In this document: piece after piece, positions 39,180 through 48,723 of the stretch
Position numbering within the stretch: the stretch's first letter is position 1
Layout: each line of letters starts with the position of its first letter
Source of the DNA: Dyella acidiphila
GTDB lineage: Bacteria; Pseudomonadota; Gammaproteobacteria; Xanthomonadales; Rhodanobacteraceae
Direction of reading: 5' to 3'
NCBI RefSeq assembly: GCF_014863405.1
Contig: NZ_JACZZA010000003.1
Coordinates: 299,158-363,157 of the forward strand
Length of the DNA: 64,000 bases
Notes under the pieces: generated by a model
Database searches by the model: none
The model's input: the letters and a program-made list of their open reading frames with translations, nothing else
Told to the model about the DNA's origin: nothing
Translations under genes and position numbers: made by a program

Positions 39180-39677
39180 ATGTCGATGCCTGTGGATGAC
39201 CCTGTATTGCGCGCTGCATCGCCGCTGCAGCGCGGGTGGCGCTCGGCCGCCCTGGTGATTTTTCTGCTGGCCAGCGCCGACCTGGTGTTTGCATGCAGCT
39301 ATTGGCATTACGCCTATGCGCTGCCCCCGGCGCGGCTGGTGCAGAACATCGCAGCAGGGCTGCTTGGAAAACGCGCCTTTGCCGGCGGCGCGGATACGGT
39401 ATTGCTGGGGTTGCTGCTGCAGTACGCGATGATGTCGGCGATGGTCGGTGCGTATTACCTGCTCAGCCGCCGGCTGGCGGCGTTGCGCGCGCATCCTTGG
39501 CGCTACGGCAGCCTGTACGGCGTGCTGCTCTATATCGTGATGAACGAGATCGTGCTGCCGCTATCGGCCGCGCCGAAAACACCCTACATCCTCAGCTGGA
39601 TCATCAGCAGCATCGTGATGCACTGGGTGATCGGCGTGGTCACGGCGCATGCGGCACGCTGGGCTTACCAGGATTGA
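39180..39677 (+). CDS. Small integral membrane protein of unknown function
   Basis: 165 residues with four predicted helices: AALVIFLLASADLVFACSYWHYA, TVLLGLLLQYAMMSAMVGAYYLL, YGSLYGVLLYIVMNEIVLPL and ISSIVMHWVIGVVTAHAARWAY. The pattern resembles YagU/DUF1440-type proteins only loosely. Its start is 24 bases after the terminator of candidate RNA B, so it probably has little read-through. No function is assigned. Confidence 0.7.
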   Translation: MSMPVDDPVLRAASPLQRGWRSAALVIFLLASADLVFACSYWHYAYALPPARLVQNIAAGLLGKRAFAGGADTVLLGLLLQYAMMSAMVGAYYLLSRRLAALRAHPWRYGSLYGVLLYIVMNEIVLPLSAAPKTPYILSWIISSIVMHWVIGVVTAHAARWAYQD

Positions 39678-39683
39678 CCGGCG

Positions 39684-40541
39684 TCAACGGCGCGAGAGGC
39701 TCTGGAACGACCGCTCGCGCAGCCACTTGGTGGCGATCCATTTCTCGCCTTGCTGCACCGGCAGCCCGGCATGCAGCGAGGCGTGATCGCCGGTGTCGTA
39801 GGCGAAATAGACGGCCGAACCGCGTTGTGCCGTCACCGTCAGCCCCAATTCGGGGAACGCGGTGCCGCCGCCCGCTTCGGGCGTGTTGAGATACATCACC
39901 AGGCTGGCGATGCGCTGACCGCCCTTGGCGGTGATGGCGGCAAAGCCCGGCTGTTCCGGATCGAACCAATCGTAATGCGGCTCGTACTGCTGACCGGGCA
40001 GGTAATGCAGGACCTGCAAGCCTTCGCCGTGATCGACCGGCATGCTCAGCAAGGTAGCGATGCGCTGCTCGATGCGTTTGACCAGCGCCGATTCGCCGAG
40101 GGTGAAGAACATGCCTTCGCTAGTGCGGCGCGCATCAATCTGCTGCTTGCCGCTGCTATCCACCGTCTTGGCGCGCTGCAGGCGCGGCGTGGTTTCCTTG
40201 ATCAGTGCGTCGCATTCCTCGTCGGATAGCAGGTTGTGCAGCACACGCAGCGTAGGCGACTCCACGCTCAGCGATACGTCGATCCTGCGCCCGTCCACGT
40301 TCATGCACGGCGCTTCCGGATGACGCGTGCGGCGCCCGGGCGGGCTCTTCGGTGCCTGTGCATGCGCATCGAGTGCGCTGACCGGCATGTTCAGCACGCT
40401 GGCAAGAATACTGCGGCTCTGGCGCGGGTCGTAGCCGGTCTCCAGCATCAGCTTGAGCACCGCCTCGACACTGTGGCCGGCACGGGTGGTGGACAGAATC
40501 CACTCGCGAAGTTCAGGGCGGATCGGCGGACGCGAAGTCAT
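39684..40541 (-). CDS. 2-oxoglutarate/Fe(II)-dependent prolyl 4-hydroxylase-like protein
   Basis: 285 residues from ATG 40541. The C-terminal half is a P4H domain: the iron ligands H189 and D191 (EPHYDWF) and H257 (LHAGLP), with K267 to bind 2-oxoglutarate (GEKWIATKW). FFTLGES and GGGTAFPELGLTV match bacterial P4H proteins. The N-terminal ~60 residues (LREWILSTTRAGHSVEAVLKLMLETGYDPRQS) form a separate helical domain. The substrate in bacteria is unclear; EF-Tu has been reported for a Pseudomonas homologue. It is convergent with the membrane-protein gene. Confidence 0.88.
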   Translation of the reverse strand: MTSRPPIRPELREWILSTTRAGHSVEAVLKLMLETGYDPRQSRSILASVLNMPVSALDAHAQAPKSPPGRRTRHPEAPCMNVDGRRIDVSLSVESPTLRVLHNLLSDEECDALIKETTPRLQRAKTVDSSGKQQIDARRTSEGMFFTLGESALVKRIEQRIATLLSMPVDHGEGLQVLHYLPGQQYEPHYDWFDPEQPGFAAITAKGGQRIASLVMYLNTPEAGGGTAFPELGLTVTAQRGSAVYFAYDTGDHASLHAGLPVQQGEKWIATKWLRERSFQSLSRR

Positions 40542-40616
40542 GGTGGGCAGCAATCAATGAAAAGCGGCGAGGGCTTATTCTAGCCGCTCGCCGCCGAAAC
40601 CCCGCCGGAGCAGGTT

Positions 40617-42746
40617 TTATTGCAGGCGATCCCACAGGAAGTCATACACCAGTGCGTGCATGTACGCCGCCTGCTTGTTGTCGGCGCCGGCACCGTGGCC
40701 GCCTTCGGTGTTCTCGTAGAACCACACGTTCTTGTAGCCCATGCCTTCCATCTTGGCCGCCATCTTGCGCGCCTGCACGGGGCCGACGCGGTCGTCGCTG
40801 CTGGTGGTGAAGAACAGCACGGGCGGGTATGCGGTGCCCGCCTTCAGGTTCTGATAGGGCGAGAAGGTCTTGATGAAGGCCCATTGCTTGGGATCGTCCG
40901 GATCGCCGTATTCGGCCATCCAAGAGGCGCCGGCAGACAGATGCGTGTAGCGCTTCATATCCAGCAACGGCACTTCGCAGGCAATCGCGCCAAACAGTTG
41001 CGGATAAAGCGTGAGCATATTACCCATCAACAGGCCGCCGTTGCTGCCGCCTTCGGCCCCCAGGTGCGCGGCGGACGTGACGCCGCGCTTGACCAGATCC
41101 TGCGCTACCGCGGCAAAGTCTTCATAGGCGCGCAGACGATTCGCCTGCAGCGCAGCCTGGTGCCAGCGCGGACCGTACTCGCCGCCGCCACGGATATTCG
41201 CCACCACATAGACGCCGCCCCGACCGAGCCATGCGCGGCCCACGCTGGCGCTGTAATGCGGCTGCAGCGAAACTTCGAAACCGCCATAGCCGTACAGCAG
41301 GGTGCGGTTGTTGCCGTCGAGCTTGAGTCCTTTCGGTGCAAGTTCGAAGTAGGGCACCTGAGTGCCGTCCTTGGACGTGACGAAATGCTGGCTCACTTCG
41401 TATTTCGAAGCGTCGAAGAACGCCGGGCTTTGCTTGAGCGCCTGCGCCTGCTGTTCGCCCAGTACGCCGCGTTCCAGCGACGGCGGGGTGAGGAAGCCGG
41501 TGACGCTAAGCCAGTATTCGTCGCTGTGGTCCGGATCGGTGCCGACCACATCGACCGTGCTGAACTGCGGTGCGCCCGGCATGGCCTCATGCTTCCAACT
41601 GCCGTCCGCTTGCGGCGTCAGCACGTCGAGCCGGCTTTTCACGTCGTCCATCACGTTGATGATCAGGTGATGGCGCGTCCACATGTAATCGGAAAGCGCT
41701 GTGTGCTGGTCCGGCGTGAACAGCGTGGTGAACTGGCGCTTGCCGGCCATGAAATCGTCGTACTTGGTGGCGATCAAGGCTCCGGACGGATAGGTAGTGC
41801 CGCCGACCGTCCACGCATCGCGCAACTGCACCAGCAGCCATTCGCGATGTGGATCGACCGCGGCAGCATCGGCCGGTGCATCGAGATGGATCAGCTTGCC
41901 GTCCTTAAGCTGATACGTATCGCTGTGATAGAAGTCGTGCGCGACACTGACGAAATCGCGTTCGTAGCCAGGTGTGCGATCGTGGCTTGCATTCACCGCA
42001 AGATCGGTGTCCTTGCCTTCGTAAACGGTCTTGGCCGCACTGAGCGGCGTGCCGCGCGTCCAGATCTTGGCGATGCGCGGATAGCTCGATTTGGTCATCG
42101 AGCCGAGACCGAAATCGGTGCCGACATACAGATGGTTTTCGTCGATCCAGCTTGCCTGCGTCTTGGCGACCGGAAGCAGGAAGCCGCCTTTGACGAAGGA
42201 TTTGCTGGGAAGGTCGAACTCGCGCACCTCGATCGCATCGCCGCCGCCGGGCGAGAGGCTGACCAGGCATTTGCGATAGTCCGGCTTCAGGCAGTCGGCG
42301 CCTTGGAACACCCACTTCTTGCCTTCGGCCTGGTTGAGCGCGTCGATATCCAGCAGCACTTCCCAGTTGGGTTGCGCCTTGCGGTATTCGTCCAGTGTGG
42401 TGCGCCGCCAGAGGCCGCGCGGATGCGCCTTGTCCTGCCAGAAGTTGTAGAGGTGGTCGCCCAGGCGCTTTACGTAGGGAATCTTGGCGTCGGAGTCGAG
42501 CACTTCCAGGATGCCGTCGCGGGTACGCGCGAATTCCGGGGTGCCGGCGAATTGCTTCTGAGTGATGGCGTTCTGCGCTTTCACCCAGTCCATCGAGCGC
42601 TGGCCGTGAATGTCTTCCAGCCATAGATAAGCATCGTCGCTGGCGGCCGTGGCGCCGGGCGCCGAAGTGTCGTGGGCTTGTGTGCTCATGCCGCCCATTA
42701 TGACGGCCAGCGCAAGCGCCAGCCGAATCGATGCTTTCAAATGCAT
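40617..42746 (-). CDS. Prolyl oligopeptidase (S9 family), exported
   Basis: 709 residues from ATG 42746 (SD GGGAGC) with a signal peptide (LALALAVIMGGMSTQAHD). The beta-propeller half starts at DDAYLWLEDIHGQRSMDWV. The hydrolase half has the nucleophile S568 in EGGSNGGLLMG, the acid in TTSSDDRVGPVQ and the histidine in TEGGHGAG. It cleaves short proline-containing peptides, here probably in the periplasm. Stands alone. Confidence 0.92.
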   Translation of the reverse strand: MHLKASIRLALALAVIMGGMSTQAHDTSAPGATAASDDAYLWLEDIHGQRSMDWVKAQNAITQKQFAGTPEFARTRDGILEVLDSDAKIPYVKRLGDHLYNFWQDKAHPRGLWRRTTLDEYRKAQPNWEVLLDIDALNQAEGKKWVFQGADCLKPDYRKCLVSLSPGGGDAIEVREFDLPSKSFVKGGFLLPVAKTQASWIDENHLYVGTDFGLGSMTKSSYPRIAKIWTRGTPLSAAKTVYEGKDTDLAVNASHDRTPGYERDFVSVAHDFYHSDTYQLKDGKLIHLDAPADAAAVDPHREWLLVQLRDAWTVGGTTYPSGALIATKYDDFMAGKRQFTTLFTPDQHTALSDYMWTRHHLIINVMDDVKSRLDVLTPQADGSWKHEAMPGAPQFSTVDVVGTDPDHSDEYWLSVTGFLTPPSLERGVLGEQQAQALKQSPAFFDASKYEVSQHFVTSKDGTQVPYFELAPKGLKLDGNNRTLLYGYGGFEVSLQPHYSASVGRAWLGRGGVYVVANIRGGGEYGPRWHQAALQANRLRAYEDFAAVAQDLVKRGVTSAAHLGAEGGSNGGLLMGNMLTLYPQLFGAIACEVPLLDMKRYTHLSAGASWMAEYGDPDDPKQWAFIKTFSPYQNLKAGTAYPPVLFFTTSSDDRVGPVQARKMAAKMEGMGYKNVWFYENTEGGHGAGADNKQAAYMHALVYDFLWDRLQ

Positions 42747-42873
42747 GCTCCCGCTCCCCGATAGGCGCGGCGCACACGGCCGCGCGGAACGCCCAGCATG
42801 CCGATCCGGCAGAAAAACGCCAGTGAGGGAAGTCAGTTCGCGCCGCAAAAAGCCGGATCTTCAAGACTGCCGA

Positions 42874-42905
42874 ACCTTCATTCCGGACTTCGCCGGAATG
42901 AAGGT
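42874..42905. repeat. REP-like palindrome, ATTCCGG family (second copy)
   Basis: ACCTTCATTCCGG-ACTTCG-CCGGAATGAAGGT, 13-base perfect arms, followed by CTGGAGAG. It is the inverted counterpart of the element at 33017-33046. Confidence 0.78.
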
Positions 42906-42960
42906 CTGGAGAGATCGCCCCGGAGCCGATTACGGCCCCGGGGTATATACGACTTGTGAC

Positions 42961-44988
42961 TTACAGCAACGGAATCAACAGCAGCGCCACGATATTGATG
43001 ATCTTGATCAGCGGATTCACCGCCGGGCCGGCGGTGTCCTTGTAGGGATCGCCCACCGTGTCGCCGGTGACGGCGGCCTTGTGCGCATCCGAGCCCTTGC
43101 CGCCGAAATTGCCGTCCTCGATGTATTTCTTGGCGTTGTCCCAGGCACCGCCGCCGGTAGTCATCGAAATGGCCACGAACAGGCCGGTGACGATGGTGCC
43201 GATCAGCAGGCCGCCGAGTGCGACCGGGCCGAGGAAGAAACCGACCAGGATCGGAATCAGCACCGGCAGCAACGAGGGAATCATCATTTCGCGGATCGCC
43301 GACTTGGTCAGCATGTCCACCGCGCGCGAGTAGTCCGGCCGGGTGGTGCCCTGCATGATGCCGGCGATTTCGCGGAACTGACGACGTACTTCTTCCACCA
43401 CCGCACTGGCCGAACGGCCCACCGCTTCCATCGCCATCGCGCCGAACAGGTACGGGATCAGGCCGCCGATCAGCAGACCCACGATCACCCGGTGATCGGA
43501 CAGGTCGAAGCTGAAGGTCTGCCCCGGATGATCCAGCGCCAGCCGATGGGTGTAGTCGGCGAACAGCACCAGTGCAGCCAGGCCGGCCGAACCGATCGCA
43601 TAGCCCTTGGTCACCGCCTTGGTGGTATTGCCTACCGCGTCGAGCGGATCGGTAACCCCGCGCACTTCCGGCGGCAGTTCCGACATTTCGGCGATGCCGC
43701 CGGCGTTGTCGGTAATCGGGCCATAGGCGTCCAGCGCCACGATCATGCCGGTCATCGACAGCATGGCGGTGGCGGCGACGGCGATGCCGTACAAACCGGC
43801 CAGCGCAAACGCACCCCAGATCGCCGCACACACCGCCAGCACCGGCAACGCGGTGGACTTCATCGATACGCCGATGCCGGCGATGATGTTGGTGGCATGA
43901 CCGGTGGTGGACGACTGCGCCACGTGCCGCACCGGCTTGTACTCGGTAGCGGTGTAGTACTCGGTGATCACCACGATCACTGCGGTCAGCACCAGGCCGA
44001 TCAGCGCGCTGCCGTACAGGCGCGTGACGCCCAGCGTGGCATCGGCCATCAGCGCGGAGGTGATCGGCCAGAACGCCAGCGCCGCCAGCACACCGGACAC
44101 CACCACGCCCTTGTACAGCGCGCCCATGATCTTGCCGCCGCCGCTGACACGTACGAAGAAGGTGCCGATCACCGAGGCGATGATCGAAGCGCCGCCAAGC
44201 AGCAGCGGATACAGCACCGAGTTCGAACCGGCCTGATCACCCAGCACGCCGCCCAGCAGCATGCTGGCGATCAGCGTTACGGCATAGGTCTCGAACAAGT
44301 CGGCGGCCATGCCGGCGCAGTCGCCGACGTTGTCGCCGACGTTGTCGGCAATCACCGCCGGATTGCGCGGATCGTCTTCCGGAATGCCGGCTTCGACCTT
44401 GCCGACCAGATCCGCGCCGACATCCGCACCCTTGGTGAAGATGCCGCCGCCCAGGCGCGCGAAGATCGAGATCAGCGACGAGCCGAAGGCCAGGCCCACC
44501 ATCGCATGCAAGGCACGCTCAGTGTCGTAGCCGACGTGCATCAGCACCGCGTAGTAGCCCGCCACGCCGAGCAGGGCCAGTCCGACCACCAGCATGCCGG
44601 TGATCGCGCCGCCGCGGAACGCGACGTTCAAGGCGGAAGCCAGGCCGCCACGCGCCGCTTCGGCCGTACGCACGTTGGCGCGTACCGACACATTCATGCC
44701 GATGTAGCCGGTAGCACCGGACAGGACCGCGCCGATCGCGAAACCGATCGCCGTGCCCCAGTCCAGTGCAAAGCCGATGATGATCAGCAGTACGACACCC
44801 ACCAGGGCGATCGTGCGGTATTGCCGGTTGAGGTAGGCGCGCGCGCCTTCCTGGATGGCCGACGCAATCTCTTGCATGCGTTCGTTGCCTGGCGATTTCG
44901 CCAAGACCCAGCGTACTGAAAACGCCCCGTACAAAATCGCCACGACCGCGCAAGCCAACGCGATCCACAAGCCATACTGCTGCAGCAT
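42961..44988 (-). CDS. hppA: Membrane-bound proton-translocating pyrophosphatase
   Basis: Couples pyrophosphate hydrolysis to proton pumping. 675 residues and about 16 helices. PPi-binding segments [29 protein letters not shown] and C-terminal [27 protein letters not shown] are intact. The [10 protein letters not shown] segment has lysine at the position that is alanine in potassium-dependent enzymes, so this is the potassium-independent type. It lies 117 bases downstream of the PPi-dependent phosphofructokinase gene on the same strand, suggesting coordinated control of PPi. Confidence 0.96.
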   Translation of the reverse strand: MLQQYGLWIALACAVVAILYGAFSVRWVLAKSPGNERMQEIASAIQEGARAYLNRQYRTIALVGVVLLIIIGFALDWGTAIGFAIGAVLSGATGYIGMNVSVRANVRTAEAARGGLASALNVAFRGGAITGMLVVGLALLGVAGYYAVLMHVGYDTERALHAMVGLAFGSSLISIFARLGGGIFTKGADVGADLVGKVEAGIPEDDPRNPAVIADNVGDNVGDCAGMAADLFETYAVTLIASMLLGGVLGDQAGSNSVLYPLLLGGASIIASVIGTFFVRVSGGGKIMGALYKGVVVSGVLAALAFWPITSALMADATLGVTRLYGSALIGLVLTAVIVVITEYYTATEYKPVRHVAQSSTTGHATNIIAGIGVSMKSTALPVLAVCAAIWGAFALAGLYGIAVAATAMLSMTGMIVALDAYGPITDNAGGIAEMSELPPEVRGVTDPLDAVGNTTKAVTKGYAIGSAGLAALVLFADYTHRLALDHPGQTFSFDLSDHRVIVGLLIGGLIPYLFGAMAMEAVGRSASAVVEEVRRQFREIAGIMQGTTRPDYSRAVDMLTKSAIREMMIPSLLPVLIPILVGFFLGPVALGGLLIGTIVTGLFVAISMTTGGGAWDNAKKYIEDGNFGGKGSDAHKAAVTGDTVGDPYKDTAGPAVNPLIKIINIVALLLIPLL

Positions 44989-45105
44989 CGGTGCCTCCCT
45001 CGATTTGGTGTCGCCCGTCCAGGACGGACGGTGCGCCCCGAGTATAGGCAGAGCTTGTGTGATGAAACGTTGTGCGCCGCAGCGGCTGCCCTGTGCCGGA
45101 TCGCC

Positions 45106-46377
45106 TCAGTGCGCGAAGTCCGGCAGCTTTTTCGCCACCGCCACGTTCTTCAGTTGCACGTACTTGGGCAGGCCGTTGCGTCCATAGGGCAGGGCCGCTT
45201 CGCCCTGGATCAGCGGCGCCAGGTATTTGCGTGCCGCCGCGGTGATGCCGAAGCCGTCGCGGGTGAGAAAGCCGGGCGGCATCTTTTTCTCGCGATTGGC
45301 GATCTTGTCCAGCGCAGCCGCTTCGATTTTCCAGCGATAGGGGGCGTCGGCGGTGCGCACGATCACCGGCATCACCGCATTCATGCCGGCCAGCGCGTAA
45401 TCGACCGCGGCCTTGCCCACGGCATAGGCTTGTTCGGCATCGGTTTTCGAAGCCAGGTGGCGGGCCGAGCGCTGCAGGTAGTCGGGCAATGCCCAGTGAT
45501 ATTTGTAGCCGAGCTTGTCCTTCACCAGTGCGGCCAGCACCGGCGCCACCCCGCCGAGCTGGCTATGGCCGAACGCATCGCGCGTGCCGGCTTCGGCCAG
45601 GAACTGGCCCTCGGCATTGCGGATACCCTCGGAGGCCACCACCGTGCACCAGCCCACGCGCTCGACCGTGGCCTTCACCTTGGCGATAAAGGCCGCTTCG
45701 TCGAACACGCGCTCCGGGAACAGAATGATGTGCGGCGCCGCGTCCGCACCTTCGCCGGCCAGGCCGGCCGCGGCGGCAATCCAGCCGGCATGGCGTCCCA
45801 TCACTTCCAGGATGAAGACCTTGGTTGAGGTATCGGCCATCGAGGCCACGTCCAGGCTCGCTTCCAGGGTGGACACCGCGGTGTACTTGGCGACCGAACC
45901 AAAACCCGGGCAGCAGTCGGTGACGGCGAGGTCGTTGTCGACCGTCTTGGGCACGCCGATGCAGCGGATGTCATAACCCATCGCCTTGCCCAGCTGCGAG
46001 ATCTTCAGCGCGGTATCGGCCGAGTCGTTGCCGCCGTTGTAGAGAAACCAGCGGATCTCGTGCGCACGCAAGACATCGATCAGGCGCTCGTATTCGGCGC
46101 GGTTGGCGTCCAGCGACTTCAGCTTGTAGCGGCAGGAGCCGAAGGCGCCGCCCGGCGTGTAGCGCAGCGCCTCGATGGCAGCGGCGGTTTCCTTGCCGGT
46201 ATCGATCAGCTCTTCGCGCAGCGCGCCCAGGATGCCGTTGCGTGCCGCATACACTTTAATACCGTGTGCGCGGGCGTTCTGGATCACACCGGCCGCGGTG
46301 GCGTTGATCACGGCGGTGACGCCGCCGGACTGGGCGTACAGCAGTCGGCCTGCGGTGGGGCGGGCTTTGGACTTCAT
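45106..46377 (-). CDS. pfp: Pyrophosphate-dependent 6-phosphofructokinase
   Basis: Reversibly phosphorylates fructose 6-phosphate with PPi. 423 residues from ATG 46377 (SD GGAGAA). GGNDS at 115-119 replaces the ATP-type GGDGS, the bulky Asp in that position being the PPi signature. PKTVDND at 143-149 has the lysine typical of PPi enzymes. Further family segments are EVMGRHAGWIA and PDYLQRSARHLASKTD. It sits beside hppA, so PPi made in biosynthesis can be used for glycolysis or for proton pumping. Confidence 0.93.
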   Translation of the reverse strand: MKSKARPTAGRLLYAQSGGVTAVINATAAGVIQNARAHGIKVYAARNGILGALREELIDTGKETAAAIEALRYTPGGAFGSCRYKLKSLDANRAEYERLIDVLRAHEIRWFLYNGGNDSADTALKISQLGKAMGYDIRCIGVPKTVDNDLAVTDCCPGFGSVAKYTAVSTLEASLDVASMADTSTKVFILEVMGRHAGWIAAAAGLAGEGADAAPHIILFPERVFDEAAFIAKVKATVERVGWCTVVASEGIRNAEGQFLAEAGTRDAFGHSQLGGVAPVLAALVKDKLGYKYHWALPDYLQRSARHLASKTDAEQAYAVGKAAVDYALAGMNAVMPVIVRTADAPYRWKIEAAALDKIANREKKMPPGFLTRDGFGITAAARKYLAPLIQGEAALPYGRNGLPKYVQLKNVAVAKKLPDFAH

Positions 46378-46480
46378 CGGGCATTCTCCGGTGGATTTCC
46401 AGGAAGCATGTGACAATACGACTTCGGTCACCGAACGCATAGATATCAGCGACTTGGCTGAAATTCGGCGGGTGCTCGGT

Positions 46481-46509
46481 TTGACGGCACCCCCCGCAGA
46501 CGCTACCTT
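46481..46509 (+). promoter_or_regulatory. Candidate sigma-70 promoter of adk
   Basis: TTGACG (46481-46486), 17-base spacer, TACCTT (46504-46509), about 70 bases before the adk ATG. Confidence 0.55.
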
Positions 46510-46580
46510 GGCCGCTATTCTTTTAGGAATCTGGGGGCCTGTCGCAGTGTGCGGCAGAACCTGAGATCTCGTGGAGTTCT

Positions 46581-47165
46581 ATGCGACTTGTCCTCCTTGG
46601 TGCGCCCGGTTCGGGCAAGGGTACCCAGGCCGCCCGGCTGAAGGCCGAACTCGGCGTCCCACACATCTCCACCGGCGACATGCTGCGCGCCGCGGTGAAG
46701 GCCGGCACGCCGCTTGGCCTGCAGGCCAAGGCGGTGATGGATGCCGGTCAGCTGGTATCCGACGACCTGCTGCTGGGCATGCTGGAAGAACGCTTCGCCG
46801 AAACCGATGCCAAGTCCGGCTTCATCCTCGACGGCTATCCGCGCAATCTTGCGCAGGCCGACGCGATGGATCACCTGCTGACCAAGATCGGCCAGCCGCT
46901 GGATGCGGTAGTGAAGCTGGAGGTGCCCAGCGAAGTGATCATCAAGCGCTGCGAAATCCGCTTTGCCGCGGAGCACCGCAAGGATGACGATCCGGTAGTG
47001 GTGCGCGACCGCCTCAAGGTCTACGCCGAACAGACCGCACCGGTCGCCGATTTCTACGCCCGCCGCGGCAAGCTGCAGGTGGTGGATGGCGTGGGCGAGC
47101 TGGACGATGTGACGGCACGAGTGAAGCGTGCGCTGGCGAGCGAGTCGGCGGCCGCGAACGGCTGA
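46581..47165 (+). CDS. adk: Adenylate kinase, short-LID form
   Basis: Interconverts AMP, ATP and ADP. 194 residues. P-loop GAPGSGKGT at 7-15, AMP-binding ISTGDMLR, and FILDGYPRNLAQAD. The LID segment is short and lacks zinc-binding cysteines (RFAAEHRKDDDPVVVRDRL), as in the eukaryotic cytosolic-like form. SD GTGGAG. It is followed by a BIME repeat pair before mpl. Confidence 0.96.
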   Translation: MRLVLLGAPGSGKGTQAARLKAELGVPHISTGDMLRAAVKAGTPLGLQAKAVMDAGQLVSDDLLLGMLEERFAETDAKSGFILDGYPRNLAQADAMDHLLTKIGQPLDAVVKLEVPSEVIIKRCEIRFAAEHRKDDDPVVVRDRLKVYAEQTAPVADFYARRGKLQVVDGVGELDDVTARVKRALASESAAANG

Positions 47166-47171
47166 TTTTTT

Positions 47172-47335
47172 CTCCCTCTCCCCTGCGGGGAGAGGGCCGG
47201 GGTGAGGGGGCGCGCTTGCCAAGATCTCCGTGCTTGTCGCCAAGTCATGGCATCTGCTTTCTCGCAAGACCTGCCTTTATCGCAAGATTGACCCCTCACC
47301 CCAGCCCTCTCCCCCGAGGGGAGAGGGAGCTCAAC
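47172..47335. repeat. Head-to-head REP pair (BIME) between adk and mpl
   Basis: Left unit CCCTCTCCCCTGCGGGGAGAGGG plus CCGGGGTGAGGGG, and right unit as near complement: CCCCTCACCCC then CCCTCTCCCCCGAGGGGAGAGGG. About 70 bases separate them. Same family as the element at 14105-14130. It could form a large stem that insulates adk from mpl. Confidence 0.82.
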
Positions 47336-47361
47336 CGGATTCATAAGCACACAGGCATTGC

Positions 47362-48723
47362 ATGCGTCTCCATATCCTCGGCATCTGCGGCACCTTCATG
47401 GGCGGTGTCGCCGCATTGGCGCGCGAACTCGGCGAAACGGTGGAGGGTTCCGACGCCAACGTCTATCCGCCGATGAGCACCCAACTGGAGGCGCTCGGCA
47501 TCGGGCTGATGCAGGGTTACAAGGCCGAATATCTGCAACCTGCACCGGACCTGGTAGTCGTCGGCAATGCGATGGTGCGCGGCAATCCCGCGGTGGAATA
47601 CATGCTCGACCAGCGCCTGAACTACACCTCCGGCCCGCAGTGGCTGGGCGAGCGCCTGCTGGTGCAACGCGAAGTGCTGGCGGTGGCCGGCACGCATGGC
47701 AAGACCACCACCACCAGCCTGCTGGCGCACCTGCTGGAAAGCGCCGGGCTGGCGCCGGGCTTCCTGATCGGCGGCGTGCCGGGCAATTTCGGCATTTCCG
47801 CGCGCCTGGGCCAGGGGCGGCATTTCGTGATCGAGGCGGACGAATATGACAGCGCGTTTTTCGACAAGCGCTCCAAATTCGTGCACTACCGTCCGCGCAT
47901 CGCCATCCTCAACAATCTCGAATACGACCACGCCGATATCTTCCCCGACGTGGCCGCCATCCAGCGCCAGTTCCATCACCTGGTGCGCACCGTGCCGGGC
48001 AATGGCCGGCTGATCGTCAATGCGCACGATGCCTATCTGGCCGAGGTGCTGGCGATGGGCTGCTGGACGCCGGTGGAAAGTTTCGGCATCGGCCGCGGCG
48101 ATTGGCAGGCGCAGCTGCTGGCGGCCGACGGCTCCGCTTTCAGCGTGCACTACCAGGGCACGCCGATCGGCGACGTGCATTGGCCGCTGCTGGGCGATCA
48201 CAACGTAATGAATGCGCTCGCCGCGCTGGCTGCCGCGGCAGCGGCCGGCGCCGATCCGCGTGCGCTGCTGCCGGCATTTGCCAGCTTCGAAAGCGTCAAG
48301 CGCCGGATGGAACTGGTGGGCGAGGTGCATGGCGTGCGCGTGTACGACGACTTCGCGCATCACCCCACCGCGATCGCCACCACGCTGGCAGGCCTGCGCG
48401 CCAAGGTGGGCAAGTCGCGCATCCTGGTAGCGCTGGAGCCGCGCTCCAATTCCATGCGACTGGGCGCGCATGCCGAAGCGCTGGCGCCGTCGCTGGCCGA
48501 CGCCGATGGTGTGGTGTTCCTGCATCGTCCCGAATTGCCGTGGGACGCCAAGCGCGTTACCGATGCCTTGCACGGTCGCGCCAGCACCGTGCCGACGGTA
48601 GATGCGCTGCTGGCTGCACTCAGCCAGCAGGCGCAGGCGGGGGATCATGTGATCTTCATGTCCAACGGCGGCTTCGAAAATGCGCCGCGTCGCTTCGTCG
48701 CGGCGCTGGGCGAGGCGCGCTAG
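47362..48723 (+). CDS. mpl: UDP-MurNAc:L-Ala-gamma-D-Glu-meso-DAP ligase
   Basis: Recycles murein tripeptide onto UDP-MurNAc. 453 residues of the Mur ligase fold: GICGTFMGGVAALARELG at the UDP site, P-loop VAGTHGKTTTTS near 108-119, EADEYDSAFFDKRSKFVHY and the C-terminal DDFAHHPTAIATTLAGL. The stop codon overlaps the stop of the convergent ABC permease: the single CTAG at 48720-48723 gives TAG on both strands. Confidence 0.95.
   Translation: MRLHILGICGTFMGGVAALARELGETVEGSDANVYPPMSTQLEALGIGLMQGYKAEYLQPAPDLVVVGNAMVRGNPAVEYMLDQRLNYTSGPQWLGERLLVQREVLAVAGTHGKTTTTSLLAHLLESAGLAPGFLIGGVPGNFGISARLGQGRHFVIEADEYDSAFFDKRSKFVHYRPRIAILNNLEYDHADIFPDVAAIQRQFHHLVRTVPGNGRLIVNAHDAYLAEVLAMGCWTPVESFGIGRGDWQAQLLAADGSAFSVHYQGTPIGDVHWPLLGDHNVMNALAALAAAAAAGADPRALLPAFASFESVKRRMELVGEVHGVRVYDDFAHHPTAIATTLAGLRAKVGKSRILVALEPRSNSMRLGAHAEALAPSLADADGVVFLHRPELPWDAKRVTDALHGRASTVPTVDALLAALSQQAQAGDHVIFMSNGGFENAPRRFVAALGEAR

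Noticed and set aside
40620..42626. Long plus-strand frame opposite the prolyl oligopeptidase
   Set aside because: Shadow frame; the minus strand has an intact Ser-Asp-His triad and signal peptide.
42649..44919. Very long open frame (756 codons) opposite hppA
   Set aside because: It is the antisense shadow of a strongly conserved pyrophosphatase; composition is Arg/His/Gln-rich with no domain, as expected from high-GC codon bias.
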